A stretch of 10,207 bases of DNA from Alphaproteobacteria bacterium (GTDB lineage Bacteria; Pseudomonadota; Alphaproteobacteria; UBA6615), in NCBI GenBank assembly GCA_013003285.1, contig JABDJY010000374.1, positions 1 through 10,207 on the forward strand, written 5' to 3'. The position numbers were made by a program, and so were the translations under genes. This document shows positions 1-7,001 of the stretch, one piece after another. Numbering within the stretch: position 1 is the stretch's first letter; the number at the start of each line of letters is the position of its first letter. The notes under the pieces are model-generated. The model was given only the letters and a program-made list of their open reading frames with translations. It did not search any database and was not told where the DNA came from.

Positions 1-2
1 CT

Positions 3-194
3 TCCCTCCGACGGCATTGTAATGTGCCAATCCGTGATAGCGATGACCCCGCAGCGAGTGCTATATTAGCTTTTGCTGAAGGGCTGGAATTGGCTAATTC
101 CTGCCCTAAACGGCCATTGCCAATTACGTCCGGTTTTGGGGGTATAGCGGACATGAAACGCGGAAAAGCGGACATGGGAAAATTCCTGTCCTGA
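3..194 (+). CDS. Possible 3' end of an ORF entering from the left edge
   Basis: Reading frame 3 is open from the window edge to a TGA at 192-194, about 63 codons. It contains a plausible stretch reading DPAASAILAFAEGLELAN, but I recognise no family. Third codon positions are not GC-biased, unlike the clear genes further right. The last codons run through the direct repeat at 146-176, which produces a peptide repeat (ADM-KRGK-ADM). This could be the tail of a gene, an eroded remnant, or chance. It is listed because nothing else explains the first 200 bases. Confidence 0.2.
   Translation, partial: SLRRHCNVPIRDSDDPAASAILAFAEGLELANSCPKRPLPITSGFGGIADMKRGKADMGKFLS
146..176. repeat. 10-bp direct repeat, 21-bp period
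   Basis: AGCGGACATG occurs exactly at 146-155 and again at 167-176, with AAA-rich spacers. Nearby, ATTCCTGCCCT (97-107) and ATTCCTGTCCT (182-192) form a second near-identical pair flanking the first. Spaced short repeats containing GCGGACA (TGTCCGC on the other strand) remind me of multi-repeat transposon ends such as those of IS21-family elements, but no transposase gene is present. A protein-binding site is the alternative. Confidence 0.45.
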
Positions 195-298
195 TGGGGA
201 TAATCTGGAAAAAGTCATCGGTTGAGTTCCAGTCCCATCGGGTGGCGCTAGGCATAAATGCAGTTTCAGAAAAACCCTTATTTTACAGTGAAAAAATG

Positions 299-315
299 TA
301 TAATTGTCTTATAAT
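299..315 (+). promoter_or_regulatory. Candidate -10 elements upstream of the zinc-ribbon gene
   Basis: Two perfect TATAAT hexamers lie at 299-304 and 310-315 in an AT-rich stretch just before the GTG start at 350. A TTTACA at 282-287 resembles a -35 box, but its spacing (11 or 22 bases) is wrong for either hexamer. The call rests on the -10 matches and location only. Confidence 0.25.
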
Positions 316-349
316 TTGGGTTAGAGAGCAGCGGTCTAATAGGTGAATA

Positions 350-925
350 GTGCCAAAGAAACGCGCCCGTGTTCTCGTCGAAGAATGCCTTAGCCTCGAT
401 ATAAACCGCCTTAGCCGCGGCGGCGCGCTGACCCCTGGCGCTCTCGGCCACCATCACCGCGCTGATAGCCTCACGATAAATGGTGTGCAGACGGTGAAGT
501 TGGCGTGGACGGCTTGTCACTATGGTGGTGAACGTCCGTGGTTTCGTTGTCCCGGTTGTAATCGACGCTGCGCCAAGTTGCTGGACTATCTTGACCAAGG
601 TTTCCGGTGTCGCCAGTGCTACGGTGCTGGTTATGCCGTCGAAAACGACACGCCCGAGTGGCGCTTGCGCCGCAAAGCGAAAAAGCTGGAGCGCAGGTTA
701 GGGCAAGGTTTCGAGCGGCCTAAAGGAATGCACCGAGCTACCTATCAGCGCCTCTGCGATGAAATCATCGATGCTGAAGAACTGGCCGACGAACTGTTTA
801 TCGAGAAGGTGTTTCGCGCCCGGCCGGTGAGGACAAGACGACCACGGCCGCGGGCTGCGCTGGAATTGCGCCTGTCAGGCCGCCAGATGATCGGCAGCGT
901 TGAAATAGGGCAGATTGTCTTGTGA
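350..925 (+). CDS. Zinc-ribbon protein of unknown function
   Basis: This 191-residue basic protein starts at a GTG preceded by AGGTGA (341-346). Near residues 63-90 it carries PWFRCPGC (C67, C70) and CRQC (C87, C90), two CxxC knuckles that would bind one zinc ion. A basic helical stretch follows (about 103-118, RLRRKAKKLERRLG), then a KGMHRATYQRL segment (125-134). From memory this order, namely an N-terminal LDINRL motif, PWF.CP.C, CR.C, and KGMHxxTYxRL, matches a widespread uncharacterised family of roughly this length, often seen in accessory regions. The last 17 codons overlap the end of the convergent helicase gene. Residues past about 155 are low-complexity and basic and may not belong to the family core. 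Nucleic-acid binding is an inference. No catalytic motif is visible. Confidence 0.72.
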   Translation: MPKKRARVLVEECLSLDINRLSRGGALTPGALGHHHRADSLTINGVQTVKLAWTACHYGGERPWFRCPGCNRRCAKLLDYLDQGFRCRQCYGAGYAVENDTPEWRLRRKAKKLERRLGQGFERPKGMHRATYQRLCDEIIDAEELADELFIEKVFRARPVRTRRPRPRAALELRLSGRQMIGSVEIGQIVL

Positions 926-2707
926 CGAGCAGCCTATCAAGGCGAGTCTTTCCGCGATTCTGAGCGCCTTTTGGTATTTGCGTTCGTTTTCGTCCAGCGT
1001 GTGCGCGTCGAATGCCGCGCCGCAGAGCGAAATGCCATAGTGCGCTTGTAGGGTGCGGATTTTCTTGCCGACGAGCATACCGTCGGCGAGGTAGGAGAGG
1101 TTGAAGTCACTCTGTTTCACGATCTGAATGTCGTTTTCGACTAGATACTGACGAATGCGCGCTTCGGCCGCCAAAGCGACATCCCAATATTCGGATTCAG
1201 TTTGCGTCGGCTCGCTGGAAACCTCCTGGAAAGCCATGCAAAAGGCGAGAAACACCTGTTCTTTCCCGCTCGCCGAATTCCAAGCGGTACCCCCGAGGCT
1301 GCTCCAGACCGACGTGTTCATTTCGGCATAAACCTTGGGTACACGGTCAAAGAACAGCTGGTGCAGTCCGTGTTCATTCAGACCAATATCGAGCTTCTGT
1401 TCCTTGTAAATATCGACAGCGGCGTAGGAACCACAGACCGGACAAGTGTCATCGTCGTGGGCGCCTTTCATGTAGATGTTCGAACATCGCAATTTGTTCG
1501 GCAATTCGTTCTTGCAAAGCAGATAGACGGCGTTGCCGCCCTCGCCGGCATGCTGTTGCCCGATCCAATTAAACCGATTCATGAACTGCATATACGAGCG
1601 CCGATGACTCCAAAGGCTCCATTCCAGTTTTTCCACCGGACCGAACGTGCTCCAATTGGAACTCACATCGATGACGATGCACTTTTCCTTACCTGGCGCC
1701 GATCGCAACCCGCGGCCCACCGATTGACCCCACAGCACTTTCGATAAGGTCGGCCTGAGATGGACGATGATGTTGCAGTGCGGATTGTCCCAGCCTTCAG
1801 CGAGGACACCCACCGACACCATCGCCTCGATTTCACCTCTCTCGTGACGCGCCAGCAGCCTCATCCGCTCACCGATCGGGGTGCTGGCCGTTACGATGGC
1901 GGCCTCGATGCCGCTCCGGCGGATGGCCTCCAGCGTCGCTTCGGCAACGCTGATATCGGCGCAGAACCAGGCGGAGATCGGCTTCGCCGATAGCTTCAGG
2001 CGTTCCTCGCTATAGCCCCAGATCGCGTAATCGATCATCGATGACTTGATGATAGCGGGCGCCAGTTTTGCGACCGGGTAGTCGCCCGAGCTGATGTCGA
2101 TATTGCCCAGATCCAGATCGTGGACAAAATGGGGCCGATAGACCGGCTGTACCAAGACACCTTCGTCGATGAGGTCTTCGATATTTGCACAATCGATAAT
2201 GGCTTCGAAGGCAAGACTGAGTTGGTCCCGCTGGTCGCCGGTGCGGCGTTCCGGCGAGGCCGTCAGCCCCATGAAGCGCGCCGCGGCTTTTCCATGCTGG
2301 TTGAAATCGTCGATAATCCGCTTATAGCCGCTACCGTTGGGCGACACTCGATGCGCCTCGTCCACGATGATGAGGTCGGCCTTGGGTACCGCATCCGCCA
2401 ATACGTCCTTGGCCCGCATATTGGTCGAGAGCAAAATGTCGTAATCCTCGAAGGCGGGTCCTGTGTCTGACACCGCTAACTTTCGAACTTTGTGCTTCTT
2501 GCCGAGAGCTTTCTCGAGCTGTTCCAACAGAACCAGCCTGTGGCAAAGCACAATAATCTTCTTGTCCTTGTAGAACCGTTCGACGATTTCGCTCGCGAGC
2601 ACGGTCTTACCGGCCCCGGTGGGGGCTTTCAGGATAAATCGGCGGTGTTGGCTTGTGATCAACGGATAATCGTCGATGATTTTTTGTTGCCAGTTTCGAA
2701 GATGCAT
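875..2707 (-). CDS. DEAD/DEAH-box superfamily 2 helicase, RadD/YejH-like
   Basis: This 610-residue protein has the full superfamily 2 motif set: Walker A APTGAGKT (28-35), DEAH (116-119), motif III TAS (149-151), motif V VLAEGWD (301-307) and motif VI QSVGRGLR (328-335). The second RecA lobe is followed by a cysteine group (C398, C408, and C422/C425 in CPVC) that would form a zinc finger. Two RecA lobes then a zinc finger in about 600 residues is the layout of E. coli RadD (YejH), an ATPase involved in double-strand break repair, and the text around motifs V and VI is close to it. The C-terminal region (about 430-610) has no recognisable domain. No nuclease motif or restriction-modification partner is nearby, so a restriction role is not supported. 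The ATG has only a weak ribosome-binding site. The DUF4167-like gene lies 55 bases upstream on the same strand. The 3' end overlaps the convergent zinc-ribbon gene by 51 bases. Confidence 0.9.
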   Translation of the reverse strand: MHLRNWQQKIIDDYPLITSQHRRFILKAPTGAGKTVLASEIVERFYKDKKIIVLCHRLVLLEQLEKALGKKHKVRKLAVSDTGPAFEDYDILLSTNMRAKDVLADAVPKADLIIVDEAHRVSPNGSGYKRIIDDFNQHGKAAARFMGLTASPERRTGDQRDQLSLAFEAIIDCANIEDLIDEGVLVQPVYRPHFVHDLDLGNIDISSGDYPVAKLAPAIIKSSMIDYAIWGYSEERLKLSAKPISAWFCADISVAEATLEAIRRSGIEAAIVTASTPIGERMRLLARHERGEIEAMVSVGVLAEGWDNPHCNIIVHLRPTLSKVLWGQSVGRGLRSAPGKEKCIVIDVSSNWSTFGPVEKLEWSLWSHRRSYMQFMNRFNWIGQQHAGEGGNAVYLLCKNELPNKLRCSNIYMKGAHDDDTCPVCGSYAAVDIYKEQKLDIGLNEHGLHQLFFDRVPKVYAEMNTSVWSSLGGTAWNSASGKEQVFLAFCMAFQEVSSEPTQTESEYWDVALAAEARIRQYLVENDIQIVKQSDFNLSYLADGMLVGKKIRTLQAHYGISLCGAAFDAHTLDENERKYQKALRIAERLALIGCSSQDNLPYFNAADHLAA

Positions 2708-2762
2708 AGGGTGCTCATACCAGAGGGGGGACGGACGTGCGACGAGAATCGACGACCTTTTC

Positions 2763-3026
2763 TTAGATTGCCTGCGCCCTCATTAGTCTGAGGTAATGCT
2801 CCGCACGCTGGTACAGGGTCTCGACTTCGGTTGCATCACCTGTCGCTTCGGCAGCGCGGGCAAGTATCATATAGCGTTGGTGGCTTTTTTTGGCATTTTC
2901 GATGCCGTTAAGTTTGGTTTGCGGTCGCTTCGATTTCGATGGCGACCGCTTTGCCTGGTCCGAAAATGATCGGGTATCTTTGTTGGGACGACCAGTATTT
3001 CTGGTCCTCTTGGTACCGGTCCGCAT
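2763..3026 (-). CDS. Short DUF4167-like protein
   Basis: This 87-residue very basic protein has two parts. Residues 1-40 are disordered-looking and rich in Arg, Lys, Ser and Thr. Residues 41-85 carry the conserved block, with GIENAKKSHQRYMILARAAE and then GD, RAEHYLRLM. This matches what I remember of DUF4167, an alphaproteobacterial family whose core reads roughly YLxLARDAxxxGDxxxAENYxQHAEHYxR. The usual core-genome members are considerably longer, with a long low-complexity tail, so this is a short or minimal version. The ATG at 3024-3026 has a good Shine-Dalgarno (AAAAGGAA, 3033-3040, six bases upstream), which fixes the start. It lies 55 bases upstream of the helicase and may be co-transcribed with it. 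The basic N-terminus suggests RNA or DNA binding, which is inference. Confidence 0.75.
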   Translation of the reverse strand: MRTGTKRTRNTGRPNKDTRSFSDQAKRSPSKSKRPQTKLNGIENAKKSHQRYMILARAAEATGDATEVETLYQRAEHYLRLMRAQAI

Positions 3027-3176
3027 AGCGGGTTCCTTTTATAGAGTGGAGAATGGTTTTAGAATGGGTTCGTGCGGCGCGCGAAAGCTGTGGCTTGTTT
3101 ATAGCGACTGACTGAACTTGCGATTGTGATGATGTCCTTATAAGGGCCGCCCCGGTGCCGCGGAGCTGTAGGGGGG

Positions 3177-3302
3177 CTATTTTCGGCCCACACCGCTACG
3201 CCATGTCACTGTGGACTTGCATCGGCGGCAAACGCGTTCGCCAGCCCAAGCGCTGGGAAAAGGCGATTGGCAAACGAGGCACCGCCTCGTCTTTATTTCC
3301 AC
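3177..3302 (-). CDS. Micro zinc-ribbon protein (two CxxC)
   Basis: The conserved-looking part is 41 residues with CLVC and CRRC knuckles separated by about 15 residues (SPFPSAWAGERV), followed by a basic tail with TWRSG. Very small proteins of this pattern (RxCLxCxxxFxSxWxGxRxCxxCK) are, as I recall, common in alphaproteobacteria and have no known function. I chose the GTG at 3300-3302 because AAGG (3307-3310) sits four bases upstream and the family-like sequence begins right there. The frame stays open to an ATG at 3504-3506 (109 residues), but that extension has no good ribosome-binding site and no recognisable sequence. Structural zinc binding is likely. Nucleic-acid binding is a guess. 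Confidence 0.6.
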   Translation of the reverse strand: MEIKTRRCLVCQSPFPSAWAGERVCRRCKSTVTWRSGVGRK

Positions 3303-3306
3303 ATCA

Positions 3307-3310
3307 CCTT
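3307..3310 (-). promoter_or_regulatory. Ribosome-binding site deciding the micro zinc-ribbon start
   Basis: AAGG on the minus strand lies four bases before GTG 3302. It is the only Shine-Dalgarno-like sequence near any start candidate of this frame and supports the short 41-residue product over the 109-residue one. Confidence 0.4.
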
Positions 3311-3506
3311 CAATCGCCGGAATCGTAGAGCTATCTCGCCTGTCCGCGTTCTTCGTCTCGCACAAAGTGCCGCGATCCGGGCAAGGGTCTGTCTCGCCCG
3401 TCAATGTGCGCAAACTTTCGTTCGCGATTGAACTATGTGACTTATCGGTGATCGGAACTACTCCAACGGCAGTAATTACCATTGCGCCGACGATGGAAGG
3501 GTCCAT

Positions 3507-3730
3507 CGGGGGAAATGCTCACAATGTCTTGGGTAACACTCGCACGAACGAATAAGCCAAATAGGCCTGACATCCGTGGAATGTCTTGTTCTGTAAGTAG
3601 TGTCGAGATACCGAAATATCAAGGAGGGCGCCCACTGGTCGCCTTGACAATAACCTTCCGCTCCCAAACCGCGTTCCCATGACCGCGCGCCATGTGCTAA
3701 CCCGCTGGTAGATTATCGTTCAGGCATGGT
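3507..3730. other. Gene-poor stretch upstream of fhs
   Basis: No convincing gene is seen here. Short ORFs on both strands (for example 3482-3682 plus and 3476-3667 minus) lack ribosome-binding sites and family resemblance. A TTGACA at 3644-3649 could be a -35 box for fhs, but no good -10 follows at 16-18 bases. The GC content rises sharply just after this stretch. Confidence 0.4.
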
Positions 3731-3735
3731 GAGGA
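3731..3735 (+). promoter_or_regulatory. Ribosome-binding site of fhs
   Basis: GAGGA at 3731-3735 is 10 bases before ATG 3746 but only one base before the in-frame TTG 3737, so it favours the ATG as the start of fhs. A seven-codon reading frame (ATG 3726 to TGA 3747-3749) overlaps this start in an ATGA arrangement. Confidence 0.5.
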
Positions 3736-3745
3736 TTTGGCGGTT

Positions 3746-5425
3746 ATGAGCGCGCAGAAACCCGATATTGAAATCGCCCGCGCGGCGACGGTTCGCCCGA
3801 TTGCCGAGATTGGCGCGGCGCTGGGCATCCCGGCCGATGCGCTGCACCAATATGGGCCGCTCAAGGCCAAGATCGGCCTGGACTATCTGGAGACATTGGC
3901 GGAGCGGCCGCGCGGCAAGCTGGTTTTGGTCACCGCCATCACCCCGACCCCGGCCGGAGAGGGCAAGACCACTACGACAGTGGGGCTTGGCGACGGGCTC
4001 AACCGGATCGGAAAGAAGGCGGCCATCTGCATCCGCGAGCCCTCGCTCGGGCCCTGCTTCGGCATCAAGGGCGGGGCGGCCGGTGGCGGCCATGCGCAGG
4101 TCGTGCCCATGGAGGATATCAACCTCCACTTCACCGGCGATCTCCACGCCATCGGCGCGGCGCATAATCTGATGAGCGCGCTGATCGACAATCACATCCA
4201 TTGGGGCAACGATTTAGCCATCGATGCGCGGCGCATCGACTGGCGGCGGGTTTTGGATATCAATGACCGGGCGTTGCGCCATACGGTGGTGTCCCTTGGC
4301 GGACCGCCCAACGGTTTTCCTCGCGAGACCGGTTTCGATATCACCGTGGCCTCCGAGGTCATGGCGATCTTCTGCTTGGCGACGTCGATGGCCGATCTCG
4401 AGCGCCGCCTGGGTAATATCGTCATCGGCTCCACGGCCGAGGGCGCGGCGGTCACGGTGCACGATTTGTCGGGCGACGGCGCCATGGCGGTGCTGCTGAA
4501 AGACGCGCTGATGCCCAACCTGGTGCAGACCCTGGAGAACAACCCGGCCTTTGTGCATGGCGGCCCGTTTGCCAATATCGCCCATGGCTGCAATTCAGTG
4601 ATCGCCACCGACGCGGCCTTGCGGCTGTCCGATTACGTGGTCACCGAGGCCGGTTTCGGCGCCGATCTGGGGGCCGAGAAGTTCTTCGACATCAAGTGCC
4701 GCAAGGCCGGGCTTGAGCCGGATGCCGTTGTGGTTGTCGCCACGGTGCGGGCGCTGAAAATGCATGGTGGCGTGGCGCTGGCCGATCTGGCGGGGGAGAA
4801 TGTCGACGCCGTTGCCAAGGGGCTGGATAATCTGCGCCGCCATATCGCCAATGTGGAAAAATTCGGCGTGCCGGTGGTCGTCGCCATCAACCGGTTCACC
4901 GGCGATAGCGACGCCGAGGTCGCCGTGATTGGGCGGGAGATCGCCAAGGATGATGTCGAGGTGATCGAATGCACCCACTGGTCCGACGGCTCGGCGGGTA
5001 TCGAAGAACTCTCCCATAAGGTTGTCGAGCTGGCCGATAGCGGCAAGGCCGCCTTCGCGCCGCTCTATGGCGATGGGGCCGGGCTGTTCGAGAAAATCAA
5101 CATCGTCAGCCGTGAGATCTATGGCGCCAGCGAAGCCATCGCCGACAAGGCGGTGCGCGACCGGCTGCGCCAATGGGAGGGCGAGGGCTATGGCCACTTC
5201 CCGGTCTGCATGGCCAAGACCCAGTACAGCTTCTCCACCGACCCCAATTTGAAGGGCGCGCCAAGCGACCATGTGGTGCCGGTCCGCGAGGTCCGGCTGT
5301 CGGCCGGCGCCGAATTCGTCGTCGCCATCTGTGGCCAGATCATGACCCTGCCGGGTCTACCCAAAGTCCCCGCCGCCAACTATATCGGGCTCGACGAAAA
5401 CGGGTTGGTCGAAGGCTTGTTTTAG
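3746..5425 (+). CDS. fhs: Formate-tetrahydrofolate ligase
   Basis: This cytosolic one-carbon enzyme (EC 6.3.4.3) makes 10-formyltetrahydrofolate from formate, ATP and tetrahydrofolate. With the ATG start the protein is 559 residues, the normal length for the family. The ATP loop TPTPAGEGKTTT lies near residues 66-77. It is followed by the diagnostic REPSLGPCFGIKGGAAGGG block (about 97-115) and NLHFTGDLHAI (about 126-136), with GGPFANIAHGCNS further on. All family signatures look intact from end to end. A TTG at 3737 in the same frame gives three extra residues but sits directly on the Shine-Dalgarno, so ATG 3746 is preferred. No other folate gene (folD, purU, glyA) is in the window. The gene is apparently monocistronic and converges on the membrane-protein gene, with 39 bases between stops and no clear terminator hairpin. 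Confidence 0.97.
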   Translation: MSAQKPDIEIARAATVRPIAEIGAALGIPADALHQYGPLKAKIGLDYLETLAERPRGKLVLVTAITPTPAGEGKTTTTVGLGDGLNRIGKKAAICIREPSLGPCFGIKGGAAGGGHAQVVPMEDINLHFTGDLHAIGAAHNLMSALIDNHIHWGNDLAIDARRIDWRRVLDINDRALRHTVVSLGGPPNGFPRETGFDITVASEVMAIFCLATSMADLERRLGNIVIGSTAEGAAVTVHDLSGDGAMAVLLKDALMPNLVQTLENNPAFVHGGPFANIAHGCNSVIATDAALRLSDYVVTEAGFGADLGAEKFFDIKCRKAGLEPDAVVVVATVRALKMHGGVALADLAGENVDAVAKGLDNLRRHIANVEKFGVPVVVAINRFTGDSDAEVAVIGREIAKDDVEVIECTHWSDGSAGIEELSHKVVELADSGKAAFAPLYGDGAGLFEKINIVSREIYGASEAIADKAVRDRLRQWEGEGYGHFPVCMAKTQYSFSTDPNLKGAPSDHVVPVREVRLSAGAEFVVAICGQIMTLPGLPKVPAANYIGLDENGLVEGLF

Positions 5426-5464
5426 ATGTGGTGTTAGGTTTCGGGTTGTGATCGCCGGGCGGCG

Positions 5465-6070
5465 TCAGGGTTTCGACAGCCGTTCCACTTCTTCCTTCGC
5501 TTCCTTCAGGCCAAGCCCGTTTCTGTTCCGCAGGAGCCGTATGGCGTCGATCTTGCGGCCCGCCGCCACCATCGCGCGAACGCTGTCTTCTGTGAGGTCT
5601 TTGGTCTTGAGACCTATCACGCTGCGGATGAGTTCGGCGGTCGGTTCCTGAAGCGCTGCCGAGCTCGAATAGAACCGCGACAGGGGCACCGTGTCGGTTG
5701 TCGTGTGAACCGTGATCCGGCAGGAGGGAACGGTCTCGCTAGAGCTGCTGGTTTCGAGTGTCACAGAGGTGATATCGGTGAATGGAATGGCGCCTCTGGT
5801 TTTTCGCAGCAGGTTCCATTTTGACCACCTAAATTGTCCGGCCTCGGGGTCGAATATGTTTCGCTCGCGGCTAAAAAAGACCATCGCGACGGCAGCGGAT
5901 AGGGCGGCACTCGCGAATGCCTGCCAGGCCGGCTGTTCGTGCTCGGTGTAGCCGAACTGGATGCCGAAGCCGATACCTACCAATACGATCGCGGAGAGCG
6001 CGAAGACAGCCGGCACGACGAACGGCCGATCTTCAACGATGAGCTTCGTCCCGACCTCTCTCACCTTCAT
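5465..6070 (-). CDS. Membrane protein with L7/L12 C-terminal-like segment
   Basis: This 201-residue protein has two predicted transmembrane helices near residues 18-41 and 50-67, joined by a short loop. A strand-rich middle region follows (about 70-135, including RNIFDPEAGQFRW and GAIPFTDITSVTLE), which resembles small bacterial PH-like or membrane-associated beta domains. The C-terminus (about 160-198) reads VAAGRKIDAIRLLRNRNGLG then LKEAKEEVERL. This closely matches the helix-turn-helix of the ribosomal L7/L12 C-terminal domain, whose hallmark is GLGLKEAK. Such segments occur in other uncharacterised bacterial proteins, often mis-annotated as ribosomal. The start lies 27 bases after the end of the PEP-mutase-like gene on the same strand, so it may be the last gene of that operon. 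The ribosome-binding site is weak (GGGA). A role in translation is not implied by the similarity alone. Confidence 0.72.
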   Translation of the reverse strand: MKVREVGTKLIVEDRPFVVPAVFALSAIVLVGIGFGIQFGYTEHEQPAWQAFASAALSAAVAMVFFSRERNIFDPEAGQFRWSKWNLLRKTRGAIPFTDITSVTLETSSSSETVPSCRITVHTTTDTVPLSRFYSSSAALQEPTAELIRSVIGLKTKDLTEDSVRAMVAAGRKIDAIRLLRNRNGLGLKEAKEEVERLSKP

Positions 6071-6097
6071 TTGGCTGATCCCGCCATGGCGCGTTGG

Positions 6098-6970
6098 CTA
6101 TGCCCCGTCGTCGCCCAGATACTCCTCGGTCCAGCGGTCGTAATCGTCCTGCCGCAACACCCGCGCTAACAACTCTTTCGAGCCGGCATGGGAGATATCC
6201 GCCGGTGCGGAGCCTTCGCGCAGGGCCTTCAGCGTTTCGTAAACCGCGCCGACCCCGGCCGAGAAGGGCAGATGGCTCTGCAGGGCGATGCGCACGCCTT
6301 GAGTGGCGAGATATTCGCGATCTAACAGTTCGGCGCTGGAGCCGCCGAGCATGATCGGAATATTGATTTCGGCGGCGATGGCCTCAAGATCGGCGCGGGT
6401 TTTCATGCCGGCGAGGAATATGGCGTCGACCCCGGCCGCCTGATAGGCCTTAACCCGGGTGATGGTGTCGTCGACCCCGGTGATGACCGGCGCGCTGGTC
6501 CGGCCCAGGATCACAAGCCCCGGATCGCGCCGGGCCTCGATTGCCGCGCGCATCTTGCCGACGCCTTCTTCGACGGGGATGAGGCGCCGCGTATTGGCGC
6601 TGCCATGGGCCGGCGGCAGTTCCGTATCCTCGATGCTCATGGCCGAGATGCCGGCGATCTCCAGTGCCTCGACGGTGCGCATGACGTTCAGCGCGTTGCC
6701 ATAGCCATGGTCGGCATCGACGATCAGCGGCAACTCGCCGGCGCGGCAGATGCGATGAGCCTGATCGGCGAATTCGCTCAAGGTCAGCATGACGATGTCG
6801 GGGGCGCCCAGAACCGTCATCGAGGCGACCGATCCGGCGAACATACCGGTCTCGAAGCCCAAATCCTCGGCGATGCGCGCCGAAATGGCGTCGTAGACGG
6901 AGCCCGGATGGACGCAAACGTCCCCGGCGAGCAGGGCGCGGAATTTTTCGCGGCGGTTGGTCCATCGCAT
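6098..6970 (-). CDS. Isocitrate lyase/PEP mutase family, oxaloacetate decarboxylase-like
   Basis: This 290-residue TIM-barrel enzyme is full length. Key blocks are PGSVYDAISARIAEDLGFE (22-40), DADHGYGNALNVMRTVEALE (85-104, Mg-binding aspartates), IEDTELP (113-119), EEGVGKMRAAIEAR (134-147) and GRTSA (156-160). The KKCGH motif of isocitrate lyases is absent. The overall text is closest, from memory, to Pseudomonas PA4872, a biochemically characterised oxaloacetate decarboxylase. The His that marks that enzyme appears conserved (H233 in LQSHLPF), so decarboxylation of oxaloacetate or a related 2-oxo acid is the best guess. Methylisocitrate lyase or another C-C lyase activity remains possible. 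The upstream region AGAGAAAGA serves as a modest ribosome-binding site. It lies 31 bases downstream of the C45 gene and is probably co-transcribed with it. Confidence 0.85.
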   Translation of the reverse strand: MRWTNRREKFRALLAGDVCVHPGSVYDAISARIAEDLGFETGMFAGSVASMTVLGAPDIVMLTLSEFADQAHRICRAGELPLIVDADHGYGNALNVMRTVEALEIAGISAMSIEDTELPPAHGSANTRRLIPVEEGVGKMRAAIEARRDPGLVILGRTSAPVITGVDDTITRVKAYQAAGVDAIFLAGMKTRADLEAIAAEINIPIMLGGSSAELLDREYLATQGVRIALQSHLPFSAGVGAVYETLKALREGSAPADISHAGSKELLARVLRQDDYDRWTEEYLGDDGA

Positions 6971-7001
6971 AAGCTTGATCTTTCTCTGGGGAGTGGTGGC
7001 G

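Noticed and set aside
278..598. 106-codon minus-strand ORF
   Set aside because: It is antisense to the zinc-ribbon gene, whose CxxC pairs and ribosome-binding site support the plus strand.
1202..1747. 181-codon plus-strand ORF
   Set aside because: It is antisense to the helicase, whose motifs run through this stretch without interruption.
875..2707. Helicase as a type I restriction subunit or defence system
   Set aside because: No methyltransferase, specificity subunit, nuclease motif or other defence partner is nearby; the two-lobe plus zinc-finger layout fits RadD better.
4595..5272. 225-codon minus-strand ORF
   Set aside because: It is antisense to the intact, fully motif-bearing fhs gene; GC-rich coding DNA commonly leaves the opposite frame open. 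Its translation has no family resemblance.
5426..5464. Bidirectional terminator between fhs and the membrane-protein gene
   Set aside because: The region is GC-rich with short complementary bits but no stable stem followed by a T-run on either strand.
5465..6070. Gene as ribosomal protein L7/L12
   Set aside because: Only the last 40 residues are L7/L12-like. The transmembrane helices and length exclude a ribosomal protein.
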